The notes under the pieces: model-generated
What the model saw: the letters and a program-made list of their open reading frames with translations, nothing else
Told to the model about the DNA's origin: nothing
Database searches by the model: none
Part shown: piece after piece, positions 1-11,960 of the stretch
Position numbering within the stretch: the stretch's first letter is position 1
Layout: every line of letters starts with the position of its first letter
DNA from: Nymphaea colorata
Lineage: Eukaryota > Streptophyta > Magnoliopsida > Nymphaeales > Nymphaeaceae
Direction: 5' to 3'
Assembly (NCBI RefSeq): GCF_008831285.2
Contig: NC_045141.1
Span: 3,489,224 to 3,553,223, forward strand
Length of the DNA: 64,000 bases
Program-made: the position numbers and the translations under genes

Positions 1-2312
1 TGACTCTTCCTTGGATAGGTGAATTGGGATTTGAATTGTTTTTTCCCTAGGTGATTTAATGGGTGCCAAAGAAGAATTTGACTTGACGTAGCCTTGATCA
101 TGTGGAAAAAAAAGAAAAAAACAAAATAAAAGAGAGACGGGTGGACGAAGGTGAAGGCGGCCAGCCCAAGAACCAATTCATATGGGCCCAGTTTAACTCC
201 TATTATCCTCTTCTAGAAGTAACATTGAAGTCTTTGGAGGAACTTCCTTCTGTGTCAATGTAAGATGTCAATGCAAAATTATCTTAGTGAAATTAATATC
301 TTACATAAACTCATCATGAAGTAAACATCTTTACACACACACATCCTTAGGCGAGTCACTGTATATATGGCAACTTAGTGGTTTCTTATTTGGGTATTGA
401 ATTAAAATTGTTAAAAAGTGTGATAGATCCGGAGCATGTAGTCCATGCGAATTCCGCAAGTGAGAAAACTTCTCACGAAGAAGTAACCTTGAAGACTTTT
501 TGGCTTCGTATACTAGATACCTGAAATATGACAATTTGTTCACTGTTGTCAATGTTTGACCCGACTATTGGGTTTAATGTTGAGTTGTTGTGGATACCTA
601 TTTTTGTTAAATTTCATAAACGACCTTTCTTGTTTCGTACTCTTTTGATATATGCCTTAAAACTCCTCACTAACGGTCTGTAATAGTTTATCAATTTCTG
701 CAAAATGCTATTGTTCTAGGAATGACCTTATAAAAGTGATGGTCTCTTTTTGGCCCAAATGTGTTCATCACTTCTTGGGTGAGACATTCTCTTCTCTCCT
801 TGGTCGAAATGTGCTCTGCAAATCTTCATCAAGAAAGAGGACATGCTTTTCTCTCCTTTGTCGAAATGTGTTTTGGAAACTTTCGTCGGAAAGGGAAAAA
901 TCACCAGCATTTTCTTTGTTCGTAGTGGCAAGTAAAGATGCTCCATGCTCATGTTCATTTTCTCAACAATACAATATTATGGCATTGATGAAGCTTACTT
1001 TAGATGGTGCAAAAAATGTACAGATAGGTTACATGTGCACTTGAATATACGCAAAACAATATCATTTAGAAGTAAAGATGAAAGGTAAACTATGGTTTAT
1101 CAACATTATCTTCTTTGGAATCAATTTAAATACTTGCAAGTGACCTCTTTATAAGAATGGTTGGTGTCAATTGGTGGGTCGTAAAAACTATATTAGCTGC
1201 TAGCTAACAACATAACTGACAAGTAACGATCCTCATATAGGAATCTGTGTGGCATATGAAAACGTTGTTTTAGTAGGACATATCGTTAAGTGTGGATGCT
1301 ATTTATAATAGTAATATAGGTACCGTAGGCGCTTCCTTGGTATCAAACCGTTGATTGTAGGATTTTGTGGCATAAGATGCTTGGTTAATGTCTAAATATC
1401 ATAATGCCAGTCCATTACCTTTGAGTTTTCAACTGTCAACAACAAAGTTTTAAAAACTAGTGACTAGTGACTAGTGACTTGTTGGGTCAACTCAATTACT
1501 CGGCCTAGTTTTGGTTAGTTCTTTTTTTTATATGTAAAACATAGTGTCTTTGATTCACAGTAAGATTGATATGTTTCCATAATAGGTATAATAATGTATA
1601 TGCATACATGAAAGACAAATTTTAGTAATAGATTTAGTACAAATCAAACATCAAATAGTTAATAGCAATTATGCCAATCATTTATTTCTAATATGATTTT
1701 TTTATCCATTTAACCAGAACCTCGCATTATATTTGCTAGAAAGTGATGAATATCATCCCAAAACATAACTGTAAGATAAAGGTAGGTAAAATTTTGGACT
1801 AGTTTCCATATTTAAACTAGCATGCATATAGAAAGTTCCACAAATCATGAGATTTTGAAGTTCATATTTTGATGAAGTGCAACTTCTGTTCTACATAAAA
1901 TCTTCATTGGTGCTTCATTATAATCATTTTAATGTATGGTAAGTTTGAATAAAGTCATATCCGTCTTCTTCAACTTCAATAGTACATTCATCGTGTACAT
2001 AAAGTGAAAGGTTATCTCATTAAAACAATTTCTTGTGTCACTTTATTATTTATACTTTATTAATACTTTTTCAATGTATGTATTCCTCATGTACTTGTTT
2101 CCACCACTATGTTCTACTCTTTTTAATTTTTCTCATTTTATTGGAAGTTTTCTACACATATATTGCACATAAATTAATATAAAAAAATTCATTTAATACA
2201 AGAATATATATCATTTCATATCCATAAGCAAAATGATATTCTACAATAGAATGTGAATGTTAACATTATAAGAGACCATTTAATGGTCTTTAATTGTCGT
2301 TAATGATAGCAT
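1..2312. other. Gene-free AT-rich stretch
   Basis: No coding sequence is supported here. The only structure seen is a degenerate tandem repeat of about 60 bp at roughly 760-900, where a segment like CTCTCCTTTGTCGAAATGTG recurs. It leaves a short open frame on each strand, neither of which resembles a known protein. The rest is unique-looking AT-rich intergenic DNA. Confidence 0.6.
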
Positions 2313-2644
2313 GAAGAAAAAGAGAGGGCCTATAGCTATCGGGCCTTCCCTGTTAAAGTTGAGAGGGGGTAGGTTTTTCCCAGCTCCTATGGCAGCGCAG
2401 GCACCATCGAGTGTCTGTGCCTACAACTTAGAGAAAGGGAGAGAAAGACATGGAGGTTCCACGCCCTCCTTGCAGATAAATGGTGGAAGGACCTGCATGG
2501 TACCTTGCTACTAAGGGTTGATGGGCCCTCCCCACCTTTTTGTCTCAGAATAAAGCAAAACGGAGGGAGGCCAGATGAACATTCAGATGATTGAGGGGAA
2601 GAGGACAAAGCTGTTAACGACGGCCCTCCGTTTTCTTTTTCTTC
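2313..2644. repeat. Candidate MITE-like element with 10-bp inverted ends
   Basis: A 332-bp island clearly richer in GC than its flanks begins with GAAGAAAAAG (2313-2322) and ends with its exact reverse complement (2635-2644). A second inverted match, AGGGCC/GGCCCT, lies just inside both ends. No convincing TSD was found outside the ends, so the superfamily is unassigned. The short open frames inside have no recognisable product. It could also be an old foldback fragment. Confidence 0.35.
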
Positions 2645-5600
2645 TCTCCTGCCTTGCTCAAGGGAACATGCAACAACAAAACTATTTTCAACTTGTCTAG
2701 TTCTAGACTTGGAATGGATTCAAATCCATAAGGATCCAATAAAGTCATATGGATCATACACTTAATAAGTTGGTCCCGCATTTGAGTTTTCTAGATTGAA
2801 GTTATGAGTATGGGTCCAATTACCTAGATCCAATAAAGTAAGATGGATTAGGTTTCAAGTTCTATCAGATTAGATGATCTAAGATCCAGTAGCCAGACTC
2901 GTGAAGCTTGTGGGTCTCAGGTTAAGGGTCCAAGGTTTGATCTCATGTAAAGCAGGACCTAGATCTGTTTTCGCATTTGACTTTCTTGGCCTGGATCATG
3001 ATGAATCTACAACATAAATTCATGAGACTCTAGATCCTAGGAAAGTTGGGTATTAGGTCTTGGATCTATGGAAGCCATCTAGGATGAATAGGTATTTTTT
3101 GTATTTTAGAATGCACTTGTTCCCTATGTTCATAGTGTTTTGGACTTCTAATACAAGGATAGTCTGTTTCGTTGGGTCCTAAATGGAGCCAACGTGCTCT
3201 AAACTGAGCCATACAAGTCCTTGACTAGTTCAAGGCCATAACATATGAATTCATTACATTTTTGCACTAGTCCATTTAGTTTTCTTGTTTTGAGGTTTTG
3301 AACTTGTTCTGCAACATTTTGGGCTTATTTGGAATATGTTTTGACTGGTCCATTAAGTTTCAGAATCAGCTCATAAATTTTATTTACTTGTTTCATGTAT
3401 AGAATTAGGTTTTGAGCCTCCTTTATGATTCAAGCATTACGATTCATTGTATGTATATATCAATGTTGGATGTTTAATTACAAAATAAAATGATATGGTT
3501 ATTATTTTCTTTGCATTTGTATGCATAAATTACTAACAATTAAAGTGGTTGGTCTGTTTATTTGCATGTAACTATTTTACTTTTTAGACTGCCCAATATC
3601 AGAATTTTACTAGATTTTTTGAACTGATGAACTACTTATAGTTGGTGTCTTCAAGTTGAAAGTTCAGCATGATGAAATGAAATATGTGCAGTTTAGTAAA
3701 AGACATGAAACACCCAAAGGTGTCATCTTTGGTATATGTTCTTTTAGTTTTGCTGAATATGAGTCAAAACACGTTTACGTATTTGGGTACTCATCAACGT
3801 GAGACTATAATAACCCCTCATTATTGCCTATTAAAAAAAAATCATAAAGGGCCTCATTAATGAACTTACCACTTTATGGTCTTATTTGATGATAAACATT
3901 TAAGGGTTTGCCGTTTGTCATTTTGGTACCCACTTATATTATTGTTGATGGCTTGAGTAATATCCATTTACTTGATAAACTGAATTTTAACAATTGAAAC
4001 ATCCGTCCTTTCATATGTAGATATATGGATCTATATCTAGACTTGCGTATTGTCACATCCCATAGAAAACCAAAACAAAAAAGATTTGAGCAGATGAGTC
4101 CATTGTTGGCTGGAAAACCCCAAAACCCCAAATCAAAATGATGGCAATGGATCCATTAAGGAAGGTATTCAATATCTGAGGCTGGAATATCATCTGAAAT
4201 TTCAAAAATTCATTCTGCATTGATTGGGCAACAACCAAAATGGGATGGAAGAACACAAAAGGGTCTCATTCCCTGCCCTAAATTAAAGTGGCCAGTACGT
4301 TTACCGAATTACATGATGAAGATCTAGACATTGGTGAAACAAACAGAAGTTTAACTGGCAATATAAGGAAGTAGAATTAGACCAGTATTTTTACCTTTCT
4401 TTACAAAAGAGAATTTACAAAGTTTGGTGGCCAAAAGGTATAAATTTGGACATCTTGGACAAAAAGCTGCACTTCAAGTATGAATTGCATGCCCTGTGCC
4501 TAGTGTCCTTGCTTGATGTCCGAGATATAGACTGGAGACATGTATTCGCCTACGGGGGAGTTACCAAAAGATGGATTCTGTTGTGTACAACAAAATTTTA
4601 TGCTGTCACTCGAAGATCTGCATCTTTTACAAGCATTCGCTTTGTGCATCCAAATCAATGAAATAAATCTAGTAGCAAATTCTGTATACACTACCATAGC
4701 AGCAAGGTGTACCTTCATTCTCTTGCAAATCACGGTAGCAAGCTTTAAATTAGACTACAAGATGAATTTTCTATGAACAAAAATATTGTGCAAGTAGGAA
4801 TGGAGGTATTAGAAGAAGGATATTCTACAAGAATGTTTGAGAATTCTTACAGCAACATAAATACAAAGAAAAGAAAAGGCAGAGTACCATTTTCTCAAAA
4901 TATCCGGAGGTTCATGTGAATAAACAAAGCCAGCTACAACTTCAGATCACAATGAAACTAACCATGCAACTGGTGTTGTGACAATAAAAGGATTTTCTAA
5001 AGGAAAATTATCTCCAAATAGAGATTCCACGGTGAAAATGATGATGATGGTATCCACAAGTCAAACAGAAAAAATTAACTATGTAACAAGTGGAGAATGG
5101 CCACAAAAAATGACTTATACAACTAACACTATGGAGGAGATGCACAACGGAGTCCCAAATACAAATCAGATGTAAGTTACATGTTGCTACATTCAAAGCG
5201 TTTCAAAAGAATACAAAAACAACTATAGGTACCAACATGGAGATGGTAAAACGTCTTATGGATGAAGACCTAAAGGAATTCAAAGCAAGAGAGAAAAAAA
5301 AGCTCAAAATAGCTGCATAGGGAATCTCTTTGTAAAACAAGAAGGACCTTTTCATTCATTCAACGGTCAAACCAGCAAGGATAAGACAATATCCTTCAAA
5401 GATTTTTATTTTATGCCAAATTTTGAAGATAATGAGCTAAACAAAATGATGTCTATATGATTCAAAATAAGCAGCATGAGTTCAAGAAGCATGTAGTCTC
5501 TTTAAGTTTAGAATTACCCATCCTAAAAATAGATACATGTTTGGCACCAAAGGTTGCATAAATCATTAGAAAAACATCTGTCTATGGTGGTTTAGAAGAA

Positions 5601-6189
5601 GATGGCCCCAAACATAGCATGTTCGATACAACCTTACGTGTTATTTGGAAAAGTAGTAAATTGGTAGAACTAGTTGCAAGAAGAAGAAAAGCAGATCTTC
5701 CTGTTGGAAGATCTAGCAGTTCTAGGAAACAAAATTATCCTAGAAGCTCAATCAAAACTTGTTAACTCACCAATCATCAGCTTAGCTTATGTTCTTCTAA
5801 AAGAAAACTGAAAGACATAAGCCAATATGATCAATATGCCCAAGACTATTTGAATGAAACACCGATTGTGAGTTCACACACCGCCAACAATTAGCATGAC
5901 TTTTCTGGCCTCAGTACCAAAAGCCTAGCTAATGTTGTACTAGATGAAATCGCCAATAACAATATATTGGTAGGACATCTAAGTCTAGTAAACCTACAAG
6001 AGATGGTGAGATGGGAAATAAAAAGTTGTTTTATACAATCAGAGCAAAATATGAATTACCCAAAGTGGGCAAGCGAATCTATAACCAGATTGAAGAAGTA
6101 GTAGAATACAAATCTACTAAAGAAGGGTTAAAACCAAAGTTTAGATGAACAAAGTCAAGCAAGAAGTTTAAACCCTGAAAGTTATTCTG
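2645..6189. other. Gene-free stretch, possibly including the 5' part of the pararetrovirus
   Basis: No intact gene is supported. From 2.7 to 3.1 kb the sequence is rich in degenerate GGATC/GATCC words, a texture that returns at 53.9-54.4 kb. From about 4.9 to 6.19 kb a purine-rich, lysine/glutamate-coding bias on the plus strand continues into the pararetrovirus zinc knuckle at 6.2 kb. This part may be its upstream coding region (movement or coat protein), but no motif proves it. Confidence 0.45.
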
Positions 6190-8540
6190 AAGAAGAAGGG
6201 GAGAAAAGGAATGTGATAAATGTTTCACCTACGAAAAGAAAGGGCATTATGTGAAAAATGACCCAACATAACTTCAAAACAAATAAAGGTGTAGTTTGAA
6301 TTCCCATGCATAAGTCAGGACTGGTATATTCTTGAAAAAATTGAGTCTAAACTTGATGAATGTTTAGTATAGGAAAATGTTTTTCAAGTAGAGGTAGACA
6401 GAGAAGAAGAAAAGTTGAGTGCCCTAAAAATATGTTCAAACATAAGGGAATTGGAAGGGAAAATCTGCATGGTGTCAAAAACCAAAGCAAATGATGATCC
6501 AAGAAACGATCAAATGATTGTGTACAATATGTTCAGAATGCAAAGTCGGATGCTAAAATACATTTGCTTGTTCAAGTTCATCCAAACAATATGTGATTGT
6601 GTACATTAACAGCAGGCAATCTAGTGCAAAAGAATTAGATTCTGAGCATGAAAAAGAAAACAGTATGCTTATAAGATGAAATTCCAATGGTTCCAAAACA
6701 TCATTAACTAGGTGGCATCCAAAAAGTTTGCCAAAGCTATATAAGAAAAAAGTATGACAACAATAAATTTTTGGAATCTTGTACCAAAAAATAATTATCT
6801 AGATGCAAATTGTATTGTATAGAAGAGGAAAATGTAAGAAATGACAAGCTCTCATAGATATAGGATCAAATATGATTTTTTTTGCAGAAGAGAAATGATT
6901 AATGATTGACTTCATTACCTAGAAGGCTTCAAAGTAGAGACCAAGAATGGTGAAAGAACACTACTTAGTTTTGCACTAAATGCCCCAATATGGATAAGAG
7001 AAAAGATAATTAGTGCAAATTTTGTAAAAATTGATAAAGTTGATCATGACATAGGCTTTGGATATGTTGTGTTAGAAGAAAATTGGTCCATACACTATGT
7101 ATAGAGACTACATAGTTTTTCTAAATAGAGAAAAAAGAACAGATAGTGCCAAGATTGTCAGCTTCTTTTTGGAGAATGCAGAACAAGGATAGATAGAAAA
7201 AGCAAAAGCAAAAGATATCTCTATATTGCATATCATGAAATAGAACCGTAGTTTGAAAAGGAAATGGAAAAAATAAAATCTATTAAGGCGATGAATCTAT
7301 TTCCTGGACCAAAAAATGGATTGCTTGCTATAGTTTACTCAAGTAGTTGAAATGCTGAAATCATGTTGTGTAGAACACTGTTTATAGTTTTGGGACAAGT
7401 ATTTCCCTAAAGCCTATATACCAACTATGCATGATATACTTGTTGAGAGTAGACCAATTGTAAGTTGAAAAGCATATAGGCAATAAATTATTTGTCAAGT
7501 TAAAAACCTAAAAGAAAAGGGGTTGATTAGAAAATCAGTTTTTTAGTATGCTAGTGCTAGTTTTATTATAAGAAATCATGCTGAGATAAAGAGAGGCATG
7601 TTCTGCATTGTGATAAACTACATCCACTTAACAACATCATGGTGGATAAAGTGGCCACTACAAAATAAAGAAAAATTTAATTTAGAAGGTAGGAAAAGAA
7701 AAGATATTTCCTAAATTTAACTACAAAAGCAGTTACCATCATATTAAGATAGTGGTAAAAGACATACATAAAACAATATGCTATACTTTGCTAGGGCTAT
7801 ATGAATGATTAGTTATGCCATTTGGGTTGAAGAATTATCCATCTCAATTCTAGAGGAGAATGGATGAGATATTGAAGGACCACGAGTTTGTGATCAGTTA
7901 TATTGATGATTTTTTTCATAGCCTCTCACATAGTGAAAGAACATTTGAAATATTTGAAAATGTTTGTGGAAGTTTGTATAAAACATGACATTGAATTATC
8001 GAAGTCGGAAGAGAAATGTCAGATTGCTAAAAGAGAAATCAGGTTCCTATGAATAAAACTGAAAAATGGAAAAATTCTGATGTAGGAATATGTTCTAAAG
8101 AAAATAGAACAATTCCCAAATGAAATTGAAGGAAAGAATCAATGTCAAAGGTTTCTAGGATGCTTGAATTATGTTGGAGGATACATAGAAAAACTTTCTA
8201 AATAAGCCAAAGAAATCAGAAAATTGATGAATTTCTTGGTTGCTTGAATTATGCTGGAGGATACATAGAAAAACTTTCTAAACAAGCCAAACAAATCAGA
8301 AAATTGATGAATTTCTAAGTTGCTTGAAATATGTTGGAGGATACATAGAAAAACTTTCTAATCAAGCCAAAGAAATCAGAAAATTGATGAATAAAAACTC
8401 ATTCAGTGGACAAATAAAGCCACAAAAACTATCAAAAGCTTAGCCAGAATTTGCCAGATTTAGAGCCCACTTTCTTAGGCCCTTTTGTGCTGTCCATAGA
8501 TGCATCTAATGATATATGGGAAGTGGCATTGTTGAAAAAT
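6190..8540 (+). pseudogene. Degenerate endogenous pararetrovirus (Caulimoviridae-like) polyprotein region
   Basis: A decayed plus-strand viral polyprotein can be followed through stops and frameshifts. In order it shows a zinc-knuckle relic near 6,205-6,250 (C-F-T-Y-E-K-K-G-H, with cysteine positions substituted), an aspartic protease site near 6,855 reading DIG followed by SN, reverse transcriptase from about 7,590 with an NY..LN block, the string YEWLVMPFGLKN broken by a stop near 7,800-7,840, and YIDD near 7,900. The start of RNase H (IDASN) is near 8,498. EWLVMPFGLKN, an RRMD stretch before YIDD and the NY.GGYI block fit Caulimoviridae better than Ty3/Gypsy. There is no long open frame, so it is inactive. 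Its 3' end is lost where Copia sequence begins. The genus cannot be assigned by eye; a florendovirus- or petuvirus-like origin is possible. Confidence 0.7.
8161..8392 (+). repeat. Three tandem copies of an 80-bp RT-region segment
   Basis: Units start at 8161, 8241 and 8321 with TGCTTGAA and share ATGTTGGAGGATACATAGAA or a one-base variant. They differ at only a few positions; the third stops after about 72 bp. The segment encodes the end of the RT and connection region of the pararetrovirus. Because 80 is not a multiple of three, each added copy shifts the reading frame. Confidence 0.9.
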
Positions 8541-8559
8541 TGTAGATCAGCCTCTTGAA

Positions 8560-9900
8560 AGGAGATGTCGCTAGAGTTGCTGGAGCCTCTAGAATGCTCA
8601 TCAAAGATGACATGATGAGAGATTATCACTTGCCTTCATTTGGGATCTAGACACATATATCCCTTGTGTCGACTTCCATATCCAATAAAGAAACAAAGAG
8701 TCGTCTATGGTTGAAACTTGGTGTCATTGCTTAATGTCAATAATGGATAGCATTTGGATTTGAAGACTCGAAGAAAACTATAATCGGGAACTTGATTGAA
8801 TATCATTTGAAACAGTGATTTTTGATCTAGTTTGAGAGTAGGCAGTCGATTGGTTATATAAACAGCCGTTCGAAAAGCTTAGACCAAAAAACGATGGTGA
8901 AGTTGAGCGTCATGAAGCATACTTAATCCAGTTTCGACTACATGTCAGTTTTTCCTTTCTACAATTCTGTTTTGTTCGGGTGTATATGGACATGAGAAGA
9001 AGTGCATAATTCCCTATTTTTTCAGCTCATTCTCAAAGTTCTTATTGCAGAATTTCCCTCCATTGTCTGATTGAACAGTTTTGATGGTTGTTCCCAACTG
9101 TTTTTCCATAATATTTTTGAAATTGACAAAGCACTAATATACTTCTCCTTTATTTTTCAATGGAAACAATCATGTAAAACGAGAATAATTATCAATAATC
9201 AATAAATAGTACCTAAAATCATCTCTAGATTCCACCGGGGCTGGTCCCCAAACATCCATGTAGAGAAGTTCCAGAGGTTTAAGAGCATGAAATGAAGACA
9301 CAGGAAACGGCAATCTATGTGCCTTTCCGATTAGACACATGAAATAGCAATCTTTCGGAATAGGGTTGTTTAATGAGATGAGATTGAGAGAATTAAGCAA
9401 AGATACTATGCTCCTATTGGCATGTCCGAGTCACCGATGCCATTCCTCATACGACCCCTAAACCTTCTTTATTTGTCGAGCCACACACGCCTTCTTGATG
9501 TCACCATTAGATCTAGTCTTTACTTGAACTGAGTAAAGACCATCACTGGTTTTCCGTCCTCGAAGAAGCACTGATCCTGTCTTGTGGTCCTTGATTACAA
9601 ATTCAGATGGAGTGAATTCAAAATTGTAGTTTTTGTCATATGTAAACCGTCCCACAGAAATCAGATTAAGTGCTATCTTGGAAACATGCAGGCTACTTTT
9701 CAAAGTAAAATTAGTTCCTTGAATGTTAATTTGTAAGTCCCCTACGTAAGAAATGGGAAGGAACTTACCGTTTCCGACCATTACGGATTCCGAGCCCGTG
9801 CTTGTTCTCCAGATGTTTGTCACTAGCGACAATATTATTGGTTGCTCCTGTATCTGGATATCATTATTCATCACTGGATTCCTGTAATGTTAATATCCCA
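8560..9900 (-). pseudogene. Copia protease-integrase remnant
   Basis: The protease active site PDTGATNNIV is readable at about 9,857-9,828, preceded by a TGA where tryptophan is usual. A frameshift near 9,800 moves into the frame encoding GSESVMVGNGKFLPI. GAG-pre-integrase follows (WHRWLGH near 9,440, HRLPFPVSS near 9,320), then YMDVWGPAP near 9,245 and an integrase core with EFFSCPYTPEQN near 9,000. Near 8,660 GYMCLDPK and near 8,620 HVIFDE mark the C-terminal end. Several nonsense codons interrupt it. Confidence 0.8.
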
Positions 9901-9902
9901 GC

Positions 9903-10757
9903 ACGTCTTGGCTGTGTGACCCTTACGGCCACAATATTGACACTCAACGAGTTTCTTAGGTGGTTGAGGGGCTGATGGCTGTTGAGGGTTCGGTTGAGAA
10001 CCAGTCATTTAATGATGCTGGTTTCAACCATGCCCACCTCGTCCTTGATAAAAACCTCGAACACGTCCACATCTGTGACCTCAGATGGTATTGAATGCTA
10101 TTGTAGTGACTTGTTTCTCGCCATGGGTGTTTCAGCAACATCATGCTTCATAAGTTGAAGACGTGTTTCTTGATTTAGTAGAAGAACATAAAGTCCGGCA
10201 AAACTGGGCATTTTTGCAGTAGACGTGACTAAAAAGGTAACCAGAACCTCATACTCTGATTGAAGTCCATTGAGTATGATTTGAACCAAATCTTCATTTG
10301 ATGTATGACAACCAGCAGCTTCAAGAGAATCAACTAGCATTTTAACTTTCTGCAAATAAGAGACCACATCCGAGTTACCTTTCTTGATGAACATCAGCTC
10401 CTTCTTTAATAACACGACTCGCAAAGGAGATGGCGAACCATACAATTTTTCCAGTGCCATCTAGGCTTCGCGTGCTGAGCGAGTCCTAATTATTTGACCA
10501 AGAACAACTTCAGAGACGGTGGCTTTAATCCAACTTGAAACAAGTTGGTCTATTTTCCTCCATATGGCGAACTCAGGATTGAGTTCATCTTTGCCATTTC
10601 TTATAATGGTTTCTGGTGGAGCTTCACCTGATCCATCAACAAACTTCATCAGATCTTGAGATATCATTACGGATTCAAGTTGACTCCTCCATAGCAAGTA
10701 GTTATCTCTATTTAGTTTCATAGAGACGAGAGTTGCAATTGGTGAAAACAACACCAT
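9903..10757 (-). pseudogene. Copia gag remnant with zinc knuckle
   Basis: The Met at 10,757 opens a Copia gag (NRDNYLLWRSQLESVM near the N-terminus, typical of the UBN2/DUF4219-type gag). A TAG at 10,461-10,463 lies in the same frame, where a tryptophan codon would fit; the frame then continues (MALEKLYGS) to 10,098. After a frame disturbance, an intact CCHC knuckle CQYCGRKGHTAKTC appears at about 9,943-9,904. It is interrupted by nonsense and frameshift changes. Confidence 0.8.
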
Positions 10758-10860
10758 ATGCGGGATGGTTGTTTTCAGTCAGCAGTGTGGCCTCAAAACC
10801 CATGACACTTGTAAAATTAATACCTCAGCAACGGATACTCCAAAAATTCTGAAAATTGGT

Positions 10861-11129
10861 AGGAGTGATCCTGAGATATAGATGATTCCAACGAGCCCAT
10901 GCACGACCCCTGATGTCGCCGAAGCTGACAAGTCTGGCCAATTTTGTTACAGGTTCAAGGCGGGTTCGCCTCTGTTTTGCGAATCCCATTACAGGACAGG
11001 CGACACATCAAAAATTCATATCTCCTCAATGCTTTCTCCAAAAAAATTTGAGAATTTGCAAGGAGATTCTTCAGATGTAGACGATTCCAAAGAGCCCTTA
11101 CTCGACCCCTATCGTCGCCGGAGCTGACA
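10861..11129. repeat. Direct repeat pair, 200-bp period, in the Copia leader
   Basis: A segment of about 70 bp at 10,861-10,930 recurs diverged at 11,061-11,129. Both contain GATTCCAA.GAGCCC and GTCGCCG.AGCTGACAA. It lies in the untranslated leader between the primer site and gag of the minus-strand Copia element. Confidence 0.75.
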
Positions 11130-11380
11130 ACGTCGACCGATTTCGCGTCCAGTTTTCAAGTGGTTAATGCTCTATTCTGCAATTTGAGATTGGTTCAGGA
11201 GAGGTGGCCAGAAATTAGGAGGTTCTGGCCGGCTCAGGCGAGGATTTTGGACAAGGTTCAGTTCCTTGGAACCGCAATGAGTAGGAGATATTTCCTGGGC
11301 AGTACGAGGACCAACAAAGGTCGGTGCCGGGGTTGGTGTGTGGATGAACAGTAACACTGAAAAAGAATTATGGCTGAAAA

Positions 11381-11483
11381 CAGAGGAGCAGCCAGGACTT
11401 GTATAAAAGAGGCCTATTGACAACGGTATAGAGGAGCAGCCAAGACTTGTATAAAAGAGGCCTGTTGATGACGGTACAGAGGA
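11381..11483. repeat. 48-bp tandem repeat in the Copia leader
   Basis: Two near-identical 48-bp units start at 11,381 and 11,429 (AGAGGAGCAGCCA, then GACTTGTATAAAAGAGGCCT). A third partial unit starts at 11,477. They lie just inside the primer-binding site of the Copia element. Confidence 0.85.
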
Positions 11484-11513
11484 TTCAAGGCTACGTCTGG
11501 AAACACACAGGTA

Positions 11514-11525
11514 GCTCTAATACCA
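11514..11525 (-). promoter_or_regulatory. Primer-binding site (tRNA-iMet type) of truncated Copia
   Basis: On the minus strand this reads TGGTATTAGAGC, one mismatch from the TGGTATCAGAGC complementary to plant initiator tRNA-Met. It lies immediately after the LTR end (CTTTCA). Confidence 0.85.
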
Positions 11526-11724
11526 TGAAAGAAAAGAGAAACAAGAGAGAGAGAAAGTGACAACTCTAGAGGATGAGTATGAGTAACTCTCCTGCAATGT
11601 TAACTGCAAGAGTATTTCTTGATTTATAAAAATTTTGTGAAACTTACAAGGTTACAGTGTGTGATGTGGATATGGAAACATTACAACGTTATGAAGTTGG
11701 TGCAACAAAGGTAAGAATCCAACA
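11526..11724 (-). repeat. 5' LTR of truncated Copia (199 bp)
   Basis: On the minus strand it begins TGTTGGATTC and ends CTTTCTTTCA directly before the primer-binding site. An internal TTTATAAATC is a plausible TATA region. The partner LTR is missing, so no age or TSD can be read. Confidence 0.75.
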
Positions 11725-11960
11725 TTACAATGTTCTTTCCTTGGCTGAGTCGATCCTCCAACTGATAATCTTTTCTTGCCTTGTTCATCCATTGATTTCC
11801 CCTTGACATTTGGGAAATCTTTCACAAAATCATGCCCTAATTAATACTTGAACTAAAATTACAAGTATTGACCATCAGGTTGGATTTAGAAACAACTTGT
11901 TGGAGTGTGTATCTTGATCTATACTTAATGGGATTCCCTAATTTCTATGGGCCTAACTTG

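Larger units (their letters stand above)
8541..11724 (-). mobile_element. Truncated Copia LTR retrotransposon (5' half)
   Basis: Reading on the minus strand from 11,724, the element has a 5' LTR, a tRNA-iMet primer site, a repeat-rich leader, gag, a CCHC knuckle, protease, GAG-pre-integrase and integrase. It stops abruptly near 8,541, just after the integrase tail (HHVIFDE, matching the usual post-integrase R-D-V-x-F-D-E block). Reverse transcriptase, RNase H and the 3' LTR are absent, replaced by the pararetrovirus on the opposite strand. The protease-integrase-RT order implied by what remains, and the integrase motifs, place it in Ty1/Copia. It has several stops and frameshifts and cannot be active. 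Confidence 0.85.
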
